Part shown: positions 49,248-57,774 of the stretch, piece by piece
Numbering within the stretch: the first letter of the stretch is position 1
Layout: each line of letters starts with the position of its first letter
DNA from: Caproiciproducens sp. NJN-50
Lineage (GTDB): Bacteria; Bacillota; Clostridia; Oscillospirales; Acutalibacteraceae
Assembly (NCBI RefSeq): GCF_004103755.1
Contig: NZ_CP035283.1
Coordinates: 1,736,001-1,800,000 of the forward strand
Length of the DNA stretch: 64,000 bases
Direction: 5' to 3'
Program-made: the position numbers and the translations under genes
Notes under the pieces: model-generated
Told to the model about the DNA's origin: nothing
What the model saw: only the letters and a program-made list of their open reading frames with translations
The model's database searches: none

Positions 49248-49508
49248 TTATTTTGACGCCGCTTTTTCTCGAGCCTGCATGAGGGCCTTTGCCAATTGGT
49301 CGGGACAGGAAGTAGGCCTGGAACCGCAGCGGATTCCGGAAAAGCGCCGAATTACCTCGTCAGCCTTCATTCCTTCGATCAGCGCGCAGATTCCCTGCAA
49401 ATTGCCGCTGCAGCCGCCCATGATCCGAACCGAGCGGATTATGTCTCCGTCCAGTTCAATCAGCATCTCCGAAGAGCAGGTCCCGTGTGTTTTATAACGA
49501 TACGTCAA
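49248..49508 (-). CDS. TSCPD domain protein (TIGR03905 type)
   Basis: An 86-residue protein with the diagnostic TSCPDQLAKAL at the C-terminus, plus TYRYKTHGTCSSEML, VRIMGGCSGNLQG and GIRCGSRPTS, a Cys-rich set typical of this family, whose members resemble the C-terminal domain of ribonucleotide reductase. The likely start is TTG 49508, seven bases after GGGGG; the longer frame to 49550 runs into the upstream gene. It overlaps the end of the PHP gene by 17 bases. Function unknown. Confidence 0.8.
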   Translation of the reverse strand: MTYRYKTHGTCSSEMLIELDGDIIRSVRIMGGCSGNLQGICALIEGMKADEVIRRFSGIRCGSRPTSCPDQLAKALMQAREKAASK

Positions 49509-50370
49509 GATACTTCCCCCATTGCGGCGATAATCCGGCGCGGCGCGCACCTAATTCGATCAGTCTTTTCAATTGGCCGTCCGGCGTCGTGCAGGTACCG
49601 AGCGGCACCCCCCTTTTCCGATACATTCCGTGGAAATCGGTTCCGCCCGTCATGATCAATCCATATTTTCGCGCTGTTTCCGAAAAGCTCCGTTCGTCGC
49701 CTTCCCTGTTTTTTGGGTGCCAGACTTCCACTCCGTCTATCTCGTGATCTTGGGCAAGCTGTTCCAAAAGCGCATAGCTGTCATATTCGCCGGGATGGGC
49801 CAGCACGGCAATGCCGTCCGCCTCGCGGATCCGTGCCGTCACTTCATGAACATCCGGGTAATGGACCGGCACATAGGCAAGGCCGTCCTGAGGATTGAAC
49901 AAACGATGATATACGGTTCCGTAAAATTCATCCGCATCGCCCGCATCCATCAGCGCATGCATGATGTGCTGCTTGTAAACCGTCGTGCTGCCTTTCGCAC
50001 GGCGTAAGATCATCTCTTTGGAAACCGGATAAATTTCAGTTACCTTTCGCATCATCATTTCCGCCGCGCGGTCCCGTTCCGCTTTCATGCGCATGCAGAG
50101 ACCTTCCAAACGGCGCGGTTCTTTACAAAAATAGCACAAGATATGCGCCTTGCGCCCGGTCAGCGGGTCCACCGAGGAAAACTCCGCGCCCGGGATTACC
50201 CCGACTCCATATTTTTCCCCGGCCACCGCGGCCCCGGCAGAGCCGGAAAAGGTATCATGGTCCGTAACGGATATCACGGGGATGCCGCTTTGCGCTGCAA
50301 GCATGAGAATTTCGTCGGCCTCAACAGACCCGTCGGATATTTTTGTGTGGCAATGCAAATCCGCAGCCAA
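49492..50370 (-). CDS. PHP-domain phosphoesterase (RNase AM/YciV type)
   Basis: A 292-residue PHP protein: ADLHCHTKISDGSVEADEIL with the first metal motif, SVTDHDTFSGS, GAEFSS, the late TGGTDFHGMY; an insert of about 100 residues follows HILCYF. The layout is that of the stand-alone PHP phosphoesterases such as YciV/RNase AM (5'-3' trimming of RNA 5' ends or pAp phosphatase). Substrate not determined. It is downstream of nothing close and overlaps the TSCPD gene. Confidence 0.87.
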   Translation of the reverse strand: MAADLHCHTKISDGSVEADEILMLAAQSGIPVISVTDHDTFSGSAGAAVAGEKYGVGVIPGAEFSSVDPLTGRKAHILCYFCKEPRRLEGLCMRMKAERDRAAEMMMRKVTEIYPVSKEMILRRAKGSTTVYKQHIMHALMDAGDADEFYGTVYHRLFNPQDGLAYVPVHYPDVHEVTARIREADGIAVLAHPGEYDSYALLEQLAQDHEIDGVEVWHPKNREGDERSFSETARKYGLIMTGGTDFHGMYRKRGVPLGTCTTPDGQLKRLIELGARRAGLSPQWGKYLDVSL

Positions 50371-50438
50371 TCCGGTCCTTCCTTTCAGATTTCTGATTGA
50401 TTTTCCCTATTATAATCCGAAATCCGCGCGAAGGCAAC

Positions 50439-51236
50439 TCATTGCAAAAGTTTTTCCGGAGTGAACAGACGGGCTGAAAAAAAACAGATCAGGAAGTCAG
50501 CCACAAACAAAGCGCAGGAAATCCACAGTAAAAGAATGGCTCCAACCTGATACAAACCGGTAAACTGGCCCGTAAATAAAAGCACGAATGGGAGGACGAG
50601 ATAGCCGGATGTCTGGACCGATTCCACATAACTTTTGCTTTTGGCCGAAACCAAGGCCATAAAGACAACGCCGAAAACGGTTACCGCCGGAGACAGCAGG
50701 AAAAACAGGACAAGCCAGTTCCAGTTCAAAAAGAACGGCATGGCAAGCAGGACATCGCCCACAGCCATTACGATGGAAAACAAAAGAAACGAACCGGCGG
50801 TTGTGACGGCGGACAGAAAGACGCATCCCATCACCTTGGCTTTAAAGATCTTCCGTACGCTCATCGGCGTCAGAAGCAGCGTTTCCAGCGTGCCGCGCTC
50901 CTTTTCCCCCACAAAGCTGCACGCGGCGGAAACACTGGCGGACATGAGAGGAATCATCAGAAAAAACATCGGACAGATCAGATTGGTCATCAGATAAAAA
51001 ATGCTCTGGCGATTGTCCAGCCCTGCCGCCTGAGGGGGCAGCAGCTTGAGCATCTGTTCCATCCCGTTCATCTTGTCCATCGGCACGTTGAGCAGAAGGG
51101 AGAGAAAAAAAACGGGCAGAACCAGGACCATGACCAGAGGGACCAGGATCAGGATACTCCGGGCCATTTTATTCTCCCAGACATCCCCGAAATCTTTACG
51201 GGCCAAAGCCTTTTCGGCGGAAGTCATCAGCTTCAT
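50439..51236 (-). CDS. ABC-2 type transporter permease
   Basis: A 265-residue membrane protein with six hydrophobic helices and an N-terminal cytosolic segment (SAEKALARKDFGDVWENK), and the family block FVGEKERGTLETLLLTPMSVRKIFKAK (about 115-141, split) between helices two and three. It resembles NatB and other export permeases. ATG 51236 overlaps the ATPase stop (ATGA); six further codons upstream lack a site. The pair is likely to form one exporter of unknown substrate. Confidence 0.88.
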   Translation of the reverse strand: MKLMTSAEKALARKDFGDVWENKMARSILILVPLVMVLVLPVFFLSLLLNVPMDKMNGMEQMLKLLPPQAAGLDNRQSIFYLMTNLICPMFFLMIPLMSASVSAACSFVGEKERGTLETLLLTPMSVRKIFKAKVMGCVFLSAVTTAGSFLLFSIVMAVGDVLLAMPFFLNWNWLVLFFLLSPAVTVFGVVFMALVSAKSKSYVESVQTSGYLVLPFVLLFTGQFTGLYQVGAILLLWISCALFVADFLICFFSARLFTPEKLLQ

Positions 51237-52150
51237 TTCGCATCCCCCTTCCATTCGGCCATTCTGAAATAAATATCCTCGAGCGAAGGGCGCGCGACCT
51301 GCGCTTCATAAATGTCAAAGCCGGAGGAAACCAGATCTTTCAGCAGTCCCGGCATTTCTTCCTGATCGGCAAGGTCCCTGGCCCACCATCCGCCGTCCAG
51401 CCGTTCCAGCTTTTCCGGCGTCTGTCCTTCGCGCAGGCGGAATTTCGCGCGAAGAGGCATTCCGACTTCCCTGCTGAGGGATTCCAGATCGCCGCACGCC
51501 AGCATTCTGCCCTTGCTGATAATTCCATAGCTGTCGCACAGATCCTGCGCGCAGCTGAGCTGATGCGTACACAAAAAAACAGTGACGCCCTCCTGCCCGG
51601 CAAGCTGTGTCATCAGCGAATTGACACGCAGCACGGATTCCGGGTCCAGCCCGACGGTCGGCTCGTCCAGCAGGAGCAGCCTGGGTTTCGCAATCATGGC
51701 GCGGGCGATCGACAGCCGCTGCGCCATTCCGGTCGGGTAAGCGGAAAGCGGCTTGTCACGCGAATCCCACAAGTCAAGGCATTTCAACAACGCCTCCGCC
51801 TGCTGCCTGCATTCCCTTCTCGCCAGCCCCAGGGCCTGTCCGAAAAAAAGCATGTTTTCCATCCCGGTCAGACGGCTGTACATTTTCGCGGTTTCGGTCA
51901 CAACGCCGCAGATCCGGTGGACCTCCGACGGCTTCTTCTCCGGTGAAAGGCCGAATATGGTACAGGAACCCCCCGTAGGCTTCAGCAGCCCGGCAAGCAG
52001 CTTGACCGTGGTGGTTTTTCCCGCTCCATTGGGACCAAGGAATCCAAAGACGGCACCGGAGGGAATCTCCAGTGAAAGATCATGGAGCGCATACACGGTG
52101 CCGTCGTAGGATTTCCCCAATTCCTGTGCATGAATCGCAATTTCGCTCAT
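51233..52150 (-). CDS. ABC transporter ATP-binding protein
   Basis: A 305-residue ATPase: Walker A GPNGAGKTT, Q-loop VVTETAKMYS, signature YPTGMAQRLSIARAM (a variant of LSGGQ), Walker B RLLLLDEPTVGLDPES and H-loop CTHQLS. The C-terminal about 80 residues have the export-type extension (FRLREGQTPEKLERLDGG). Translationally coupled to the permease; substrate unknown, with NatA-like sodium export or lantibiotic/drug export as options. Confidence 0.93.
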   Translation of the reverse strand: MSEIAIHAQELGKSYDGTVYALHDLSLEIPSGAVFGFLGPNGAGKTTTVKLLAGLLKPTGGSCTIFGLSPEKKPSEVHRICGVVTETAKMYSRLTGMENMLFFGQALGLARRECRQQAEALLKCLDLWDSRDKPLSAYPTGMAQRLSIARAMIAKPRLLLLDEPTVGLDPESVLRVNSLMTQLAGQEGVTVFLCTHQLSCAQDLCDSYGIISKGRMLACGDLESLSREVGMPLRAKFRLREGQTPEKLERLDGGWWARDLADQEEMPGLLKDLVSSGFDIYEAQVARPSLEDIYFRMAEWKGDAK

Positions 52151-52190
52151 CCGAAATCACCTCAGTATGAGGATATCACATTTTCGGCAA

Positions 52191-53633
52191 TTATTCCATT
52201 TTAACCTGAGAGAAATCGTGTTTCTTCTGAATATTTTCGGAAATCGACCGTTGATCCGCCCTTGCGAGAATCGCAGCGCGGTTCTTTTTCAGCTTCATCG
52301 GCTCCTCAATCCCGGCGGGACCGGCGACGCACCCGCCCTCGCAGGCCATTCCTTCCACAAAGTTTTCCGCAAGGCGTCCGGCATTCAGAATTGCCAGCGT
52401 TTTTTTGCACTCCTGAGCGCCGTTGCATTTGACGCAGGTAAAAGGCAGGTCAGCTTTTTCCTCCTGAAACACCTGGGCCACCGCGCCGGCCACACCGCCG
52501 CTTTGGGCAAACCCCTTTCCCGCGCGGCTGCCGTCCTGCTCCGTTTCCGGTTCCGCTTCCACATCGATTCCGCGGGCTGTAAACAGCGCGGCCAGCTCTT
52601 CAAAGGTAAGCACATAATCCGCAGTGTCCGGAACCTTTTGAATTTCATTTTTCTTTGCAACGCAAGGGCCGATGAATACGACTTTCGTCCGCGGATTCTG
52701 AAGGCGGAGATATCGGGCCGCCGCCGTCATAGGAGAAACCGTGTGGGACATCAGATCTTTCAGCTTGGGATAATGCTTTTCAATCAATTCCACAAAGGCA
52801 GGACAGCAGGACGTCGTCATTTTCCGTTCCGCCTCAAGCGCCTCCCTGAGTTCCCGCGCTTCCTGGGACGCGACCGCGTCCGCACCCAGAGAAACCTCCA
52901 GCGCTTCCGCAAATCCCAGCTTTTTCAGAGCACTTTTGATCATACCCGCGTCCGCCTTGCCGAAATGCCCTTCCGCCGCGGGGGCAAAACAGGCAGCGAC
53001 CCGGGTTCCGTTTTTGATCGATTCTATGATCTGCAGGATTTGGGACCGGTCCGTGATGGCGCCGAACGGACAGTTTTTCATGCATGCCCCGCAGCTGATG
53101 CAGCTGGAATAATCGATCACCGACCGCTTGTACTGATCCTTTTTAATCGCGTTGACCGGGCAGGAGCGAACACAGGGCCGCAGCGTGTCGGAAATGGCGT
53201 TGTAAGGGCAAGCCGCCGCGCAGCGTCCGCATTCTCTGCACTTCTGCGGATCGATGTACGCCCCTTTGGGCGTGATGGAAATCGCGCCGAACGGGCAGGC
53301 CTCGCGACATTTTTGGGCAAGGCAGTGCTGACAATTATCCGTGACGCGGAACCGGCTGATCGGACATCCCTCGCAGGCTGCCGGAAGAACGCCGATCACA
53401 TTGCAGTCCCCTTGCCCGGGCAGATTGCCGCCGCGGGCCGAAACCATACGTTCCCTGATGATTTCACGTTCCCGATAGACACAGCAGCGGAACGTGGGAA
53501 GGGGGCCCGGGATAATCTCGTACGGAATAGAGTCAAGATGTTCTTCCAAGGTTCCGTCGAAAGCATACCTTGCGACTCTGGTCAAAACCTCGAATTTCAA
53601 CTGTTTGGCTTCGTTATCGTACTCAAATTTCAT
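52191..53633 (-). CDS. Monomeric [FeFe]-hydrogenase (group B-like) with ferredoxin domains
   Basis: A 480-residue protein. Ferredoxin-type Cys sets occupy about 100-200 (HCLAQKCREACPFGAI, CRECGRCAAACPYNAI, CISCGACMKNCPFGAI). The H-cluster domain has L1 TTSCCPAF (Cys-Cys-Pro in place of Ser-Cys-Ser-Pro, as in group B), L2 IGPCVAKKNE and L3 MACEGGCVAGP, so all cluster-binding Cys are present. Reaction: 2H+ + 2e to H2, or a sensing role. Its promoter carries a Rex-like operator, in keeping with redox control. ATG 53633 has GAGGG; the four codons before it contain that site. Confidence 0.88.
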   Translation of the reverse strand: MKFEYDNEAKQLKFEVLTRVARYAFDGTLEEHLDSIPYEIIPGPLPTFRCCVYREREIIRERMVSARGGNLPGQGDCNVIGVLPAACEGCPISRFRVTDNCQHCLAQKCREACPFGAISITPKGAYIDPQKCRECGRCAAACPYNAISDTLRPCVRSCPVNAIKKDQYKRSVIDYSSCISCGACMKNCPFGAITDRSQILQIIESIKNGTRVAACFAPAAEGHFGKADAGMIKSALKKLGFAEALEVSLGADAVASQEARELREALEAERKMTTSCCPAFVELIEKHYPKLKDLMSHTVSPMTAAARYLRLQNPRTKVVFIGPCVAKKNEIQKVPDTADYVLTFEELAALFTARGIDVEAEPETEQDGSRAGKGFAQSGGVAGAVAQVFQEEKADLPFTCVKCNGAQECKKTLAILNAGRLAENFVEGMACEGGCVAGPAGIEEPMKLKKNRAAILARADQRSISENIQKKHDFSQVKME

Positions 53634-53671
53634 AGGTTCCCTCAAATTCTTATTAATAGCGTGTAAAAAGT

Positions 53672-53689
53672 GTGTTAAATTTTTAACGG
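53672..53689. promoter_or_regulatory. Candidate Rex operator upstream of the hydrogenase gene
   Basis: On the plus strand GTGTTAAATTTTTAACGG, matching TTGTTAA-N4-TTAACAA at 11 of 14 fixed positions. It lies 12 bases downstream of the -10 box, over the expected start of transcription, so binding would block initiation. Confidence 0.6.
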
Positions 53690-53701
53690 TTTTATGGTCT
53701 T

Positions 53702-53730
53702 ATTATATCATTGCTCTTTTTCTTTTACAA
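53702..53730 (-). promoter_or_regulatory. Promoter of the [FeFe]-hydrogenase gene
   Basis: On the minus strand TTGTAA (53725-53730), 17-base spacer, TATAAT (53702-53707), about 70 bases before ATG 53633. Confidence 0.75.
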
Positions 53731-53886
53731 GGGTTTGCTTCATTAAAATGCTGCAAAATTGATGTAATTTTTTGTGCATTATTTCACCTGTTTCCTATGC
53801 CGATCAAGTTGCCATGCAATGCGACATCCAAAAGCTCCTGCCCAGGGAAAATCCTGAAATCCGTTCTAGGGTATCTAGACACAGAA

Positions 53887-53925
53887 AATCGGCCGGCACT
53901 GTCTTTCGGATAGCGCCGGCCGATT
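53887..53925 (-). terminator. Terminator of the purine operon
   Basis: Perfect 11-bp stem AATCGGCCGGC (53887-53897) with GCCGGCCGATT (53915-53925); minus-strand run TTTTCTG after it. Just after the purD stop. Confidence 0.85.
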
Positions 53926-53960
53926 AAATTGATCTGATTCCTCTCTGTAACGGATCATTT

Positions 53961-55220
53961 CTATTTTCCAATGTCATGGCGATAGAAAGCGCCCTCAAAA
54001 TGGATTCCGGAAGCGGCCTGATAGGCCCTTTCCAAAGCCTGAGTAAGATTTTTCCCCAATGAAGTTACACCGAGTACGCGTCCGCCGTTGGTATAAAATT
54101 TGCCGTCCCGGAACACCGTCCCGGCATGGTAAACCACAGCGCCATCGGCCTGTCCGTTTTTGTCGAGTCCGGAAATTTCAAGTCCCTTTCGATACGCGGC
54201 CGGATATCCTCCGGACGCCAGAATAACACACGCGCAGGCTTCTTCCCTCCACTCGATCGGCTGCTGCTCCAGCTTTTCCTCAGAGACAGCTTCCATGATG
54301 TCCACCAGATCGGTTCTCAGCCTCGGCAGAACCACCTGTGCCTCCGGATCGCCAAACCGGGAATTGTATTCGATGACCTTCGGCCCGTCCGCAGTCAGCA
54401 TCAGGCCGAAATACAGACAGCCCTTGAACGGACGGCCTTCCTCATTCATCGCCCGGACCGTCGGCAGGAAAATTTCGTCCATACATTGTTCGGCCAGCTC
54501 CGGCGTGTAATACGGATTGGGGCTGATGGTTCCCATTCCGCCGGTATTGAGGCCCCGGTCGCCGTCCTGAGCGCGCTTATGGTCCTTGGAAGAAACCATC
54601 GGACGGATGCATTTCCCGTCTGTAAACGCGAGGACGGAAACCTCCGGCCCGGTCAGGAACTCTTCCACCACAACACGGTTGCCGGAAGCGCCGAATATTT
54701 TGTCCTCCATGATGGTTTTAATCCCCGACTGCGCCTCCTGAAAATCAGAGGCGATGATCACGCCCTTGCCGAGCGCCAGCCCGTCCGCCTTGATGACGGC
54801 GGGGTACCGGTCCTGTTCCCGAAGATAGGCAAGCGCCGCGTCCGGCCGGTCAAACACCTCATATCCCGCCGTCGGGATTCCGTATTTTTTCATCAGGTTT
54901 TTGGAAAACACCTTGCTGCTTTCAATTTCCGCCGCATTTGCCCTCGGACCAAATGCACGGATGCCGGCATCTTCCAGCGCGTCGACCATTCCCGCGGCAA
55001 GCGGATCGTCCGGCGCAACAACGACAAGGCCGATTTGATTCTCTTTTGCAAAGGACACGATCCCTTTTATGTCCGTCGCGGCAATTGGCACGCATTCGGC
55101 ATCCCGGGAAATGCCGCCGTTCCCCGGCGCGCAGTAGATTGCCTCGGCTCTGGGGCTTTCTTTCAGCTTACGCACCAGCACATGCTCGCGGCCGCCGCCG
55201 CCGACCACCAGTATTTTCAT
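53961..55220 (-). CDS. purD: Phosphoribosylamine-glycine ligase
   Basis: A 419-residue GARS: phosphoribosylamine + Gly + ATP to GAR. MKILVVGGGGREHVLVRKL at the start, the ATP-grasp core (KADGLALGKGVIIASDFQE, EEFLTGPEVSVLAF), metal site FGLMLTADGPKVIEYNSRFGDPE in two pieces. ATG 55220 is used, not the frame to 55295, because MKILVVGGGG is the family N-terminus. Last gene of the pur operon and followed by the terminator. Confidence 0.96.
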   Translation of the reverse strand: MKILVVGGGGREHVLVRKLKESPRAEAIYCAPGNGGISRDAECVPIAATDIKGIVSFAKENQIGLVVVAPDDPLAAGMVDALEDAGIRAFGPRANAAEIESSKVFSKNLMKKYGIPTAGYEVFDRPDAALAYLREQDRYPAVIKADGLALGKGVIIASDFQEAQSGIKTIMEDKIFGASGNRVVVEEFLTGPEVSVLAFTDGKCIRPMVSSKDHKRAQDGDRGLNTGGMGTISPNPYYTPELAEQCMDEIFLPTVRAMNEEGRPFKGCLYFGLMLTADGPKVIEYNSRFGDPEAQVVLPRLRTDLVDIMEAVSEEKLEQQPIEWREEACACVILASGGYPAAYRKGLEISGLDKNGQADGAVVYHAGTVFRDGKFYTNGGRVLGVTSLGKNLTQALERAYQAASGIHFEGAFYRHDIGK

Positions 55221-55239
55221 TTTCTTCCCCGCCTCCCGC

Positions 55240-56418
55240 TCAGTGGTGGAACAGGCGAAGGCCCGTAAACGCCATGACAATGCCGTACTTGTCACAGGTC
55301 TCGATCACATTGTCGTCCCGGATCGAGCCGCCCGGCTGCGCGATATAGGAAACACCCGACCGATGCGCGCGCTCGATGTTGTCCCCAAACGGGAAAAAAG
55401 CGTCGGAGCCAAGCGAAACGCCGGTCTGCTTCGCAAGCCATTCCTTTTTTTCCTCACGGGTCAGAGGTTCCGGTTTCACGGTGAAGAAATTCTGCCAAAT
55501 GCCATTCGCCAAAACATCCTGGGCATCGTCGGAGATATATACATCAATCGTGTTGTCGCGGTCGGGGCGGCGGATGTCCCCGCGGAACGGAAGCTCCATC
55601 ACCTTCGGATGCTGGCGGAGGAGCCAGTTGTCGGCCTTGTTCCCCGCGAGGCGCGTGCAGTGGATCCGGGACTGCTGCCCGGCCCCGACTCCTATGGTCC
55701 TTCCGCCCTGCGCATAGCACACGGAGTTGGACTGCGTGTATTTCAGCGCGATCAGAGAGAGGATCAGGTCGCGCTTGGCCTCTTCGGGAAGACCGCAGTT
55801 TTTCGTCACGATCTTTGTCAACAGCTCCGGGCCGATGGCAGCCTCGTTGCGTCCCTGCTCAAACGTGACGCCAAACACATCCTTATGCTCCACAGGGGCC
55901 GGTCTGTAATCCGGATCGATCCGGATGATATTGTAAGTGCCTTTCCGTTTGGATTTCAGAATTTCCAGCGCCCTTTCCGTGTAGCCAGGGGCAATCACCC
56001 CGTCGGAAACCTCTCTCTTTAAAACCAGCGCCGTCTGCTCGTCGCAGACGTCCGACAGGGCCGCGAAATCGCCGTAGGAGGACATCCGGTCCGCCCCGCG
56101 CGCCGTCGCGTAGGCAGCCGCCAGCGGTGAAAGCTCCAGATCGTCCACAAAACAGATTTTTTTCACCGTTTCGGACAGATCCACCCCAAGCGCGGCCCCC
56201 GCAGGGCTGACATGTTTAAACGATGCAGCGGCCGGAAGACTGCACGCCGCCTTTAATTCCCGCACGAGCTGCCAGCTGTTGAACGCATCCAGAAAATTGA
56301 TGTAGCCCGGACGTCCGTTCAGAACTTCTATCGGCAAGTCTCCGCCGTCCTTCATAAAGATCCGCGCAGGCTTCTGATTCGGATTGCAGCCGTATTTGAG
56401 CATGAATTCGTTTGCCAT
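55240..56418 (-). CDS. purH: AICAR transformylase (stand-alone PurH N10-formyl-THF domain)
   Basis: A 392-residue protein equal to the C-terminal, transformylase part of bifunctional PurH: LKYGCNPNQKPARIF, ASFKHVSPAGAALG with the catalytic Lys-His, KYTQSNSVCYAQGG and GGSIRDDNVIETCDKYGIVM. The IMP cyclohydrolase domain is missing; that step is taken by the neighbouring PurO-type gene, 16 bases upstream. Formyl-THF is the donor. Length fits the stand-alone Clostridial form, not a truncation. Confidence 0.93.
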   Translation of the reverse strand: MANEFMLKYGCNPNQKPARIFMKDGGDLPIEVLNGRPGYINFLDAFNSWQLVRELKAACSLPAAASFKHVSPAGAALGVDLSETVKKICFVDDLELSPLAAAYATARGADRMSSYGDFAALSDVCDEQTALVLKREVSDGVIAPGYTERALEILKSKRKGTYNIIRIDPDYRPAPVEHKDVFGVTFEQGRNEAAIGPELLTKIVTKNCGLPEEAKRDLILSLIALKYTQSNSVCYAQGGRTIGVGAGQQSRIHCTRLAGNKADNWLLRQHPKVMELPFRGDIRRPDRDNTIDVYISDDAQDVLANGIWQNFFTVKPEPLTREEKKEWLAKQTGVSLGSDAFFPFGDNIERAHRSGVSYIAQPGGSIRDDNVIETCDKYGIVMAFTGLRLFHH

Positions 56419-56434
56419 CTGGAGTTCCTCTCTT

Positions 56435-57133
56435 TCAGCGGTTTTTATTCAGAATTCTGGTTTCCGTCAGCCCGGTTTTCAGGCTGATAAAGCGGACAAA
56501 AAGCGATATTTTATTGTCTTCGTTCAAGGCGTTCCATATTCTGTGCGTCAGTTCGTCGATGGAGCCGTCCACCGCGACGCATACCGGTTCCCCCGCAAAC
56601 GAAGGGAGCGGGTCCCCGTCTCCGGAATATGTATGAATCAGCCGTCCCTCTCCATCTGCCGGAGAAGCGTATTCAAAGAATTCCCGAACCGTGGTTCCCG
56701 ATGTTTCCCCGCTTTTCAAAATGGACAGGGTGAACCGGAACCCGTTTTCCGTTTCCACGATCCCGGAAATTCGCGGAGTAAAATTCGGAGCATCCGGTTC
56801 AAATGTACGCGTCAGCAGCGCTTCCTCAAATGTTTTTCCAGCCTCCAGGTATTCGCAGACCGTGTCGGTCTGGTCCCCGTTCGTCACGACCGTGCGGTTT
56901 TCCAACACCCGCACCGGCGAATAGATGATAAGGGAAGGATCGCTCAGCTTCGATTCGTCAAACGCCTTGGTCCGAAGGCCCTGTCCCTCTTCTTCAAACA
57001 CGCGGTTCCGGCTGTTTTCGCTGCGCCCCATAATAAAATAGGCGATCACCGCATTCCTTCCGTCTTCGCTTCTGCCGAGCAAAATTCCTCTTCCCGGGTA
57101 TGGATTCCCGCCCAGGTAATCTTCCAAATTCAT
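56435..57133 (-). CDS. purO: IMP cyclohydrolase, archaeal PurO type
   Basis: A 232-residue homologue of archaeal PurO, which closes FAICAR to IMP. N-terminus LEDYLGGNPYPGRGILLG and IAYFIMGRSENSRNRVF, with Arg/Asn residues lining the substrate site. It is directly downstream of purN and upstream of the AICAR transformylase, which together supply the two last steps. ATG 57133 overlaps the purN stop (ATGA); a TTG at 57142 with a GGGGG site seven bases before it is a real alternative. Confidence 0.87.
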   Translation of the reverse strand: MNLEDYLGGNPYPGRGILLGRSEDGRNAVIAYFIMGRSENSRNRVFEEEGQGLRTKAFDESKLSDPSLIIYSPVRVLENRTVVTNGDQTDTVCEYLEAGKTFEEALLTRTFEPDAPNFTPRISGIVETENGFRFTLSILKSGETSGTTVREFFEYASPADGEGRLIHTYSGDGDPLPSFAGEPVCVAVDGSIDELTHRIWNALNEDNKISLFVRFISLKTGLTETRILNKNR

Positions 57134-57774
57134 TCGCTGCAAGACAAATCCCCCTTTACCTTCACAATCCCGTTTTCAACTTCCAACAGTCCGGCGCAAA
57201 ACAGCGCGGCCGCCTTTGGCAGCAGCTTCCATTCCGCCTGCTCCATCACCCTGCGCTGCAGAGTTTCCGGTGTGTCATCCGGAAGAACCGCCACCGCCTT
57301 TTGCAAGATAATCGGCCCGCCGTCGCAGATTTCATTGACAAAATGCACCGTCGCTCCCGTCACTTTGACCCCCTTTTTCAACGCGGCCTGATGCACGCGC
57401 AGTCCGTAGCAGCCCTCGCCGCAGAAAGAGGGAATCAGGGACGGATGGATATTGATGATTCTGTTTCGGTACCGGTCGATCACCCGCGGGCTGATGATGG
57501 TCATAAAGCCCGCGAGCACAACCAGCCCGATCCGCTCCCGTTCCAGCAGTCCGAGAAGCTCCGCGTCATAATCGTCCTGCCCGGTAAAATCGCGGCGCAG
57601 AAGCACCTTGGCCGGGATCCCGGCCCGCTCCGCGCGGGTCACCGCATAGGCGTCCTCCCGGCTTGAAATAACCAGCGTGATCCGTCCGTCCGGAATTTTT
57701 CCCGCCTTCTGCGCGTCGATCAGCGCCTGAAGGTTGGTTCCGCCGCCGGAAACCAGAACGGCGATATTCAGCAT
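57130..57774 (-). CDS. purN: Phosphoribosylglycinamide formyltransferase
   Basis: A 214-residue GART: GAR + 10-formyl-THF to FGAR. LNIAVLVSGGGTNLQALIDA at the start, LVVLAGFMTIISP, the active-site NIHPSLIPSFCG (Asn, His) and VTGATVHFVNE, then GPIILQKAVAV. ATG 57774 overlaps the purM stop by seven bases. Works with the fhs gene product for its formyl donor. Confidence 0.95.
   Translation of the reverse strand: MLNIAVLVSGGGTNLQALIDAQKAGKIPDGRITLVISSREDAYAVTRAERAGIPAKVLLRRDFTGQDDYDAELLGLLERERIGLVVLAGFMTIISPRVIDRYRNRIINIHPSLIPSFCGEGCYGLRVHQAALKKGVKVTGATVHFVNEICDGGPIILQKAVAVLPDDTPETLQRRVMEQAEWKLLPKAAALFCAGLLEVENGIVKVKGDLSCSE

Larger units (their letters stand above)
53634..53960. other. 327-base gap: hydrogenase promoter, Rex-like site and purD terminator
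   Basis: No supportable gene. It holds, from the left, the hydrogenase leader and Rex-like site, the promoter, an AT-rich stretch without visible signal (about 53740-53880), and the purD terminator stem. Confidence 0.7.

Noticed and set aside
52167..53666. 499-codon open frame antisense to the hydrogenase
   Set aside because: Open only because of high-GC codon use on the minus strand; the minus-strand product has all hydrogenase motifs, promoter and ribosome site, while this frame has none.
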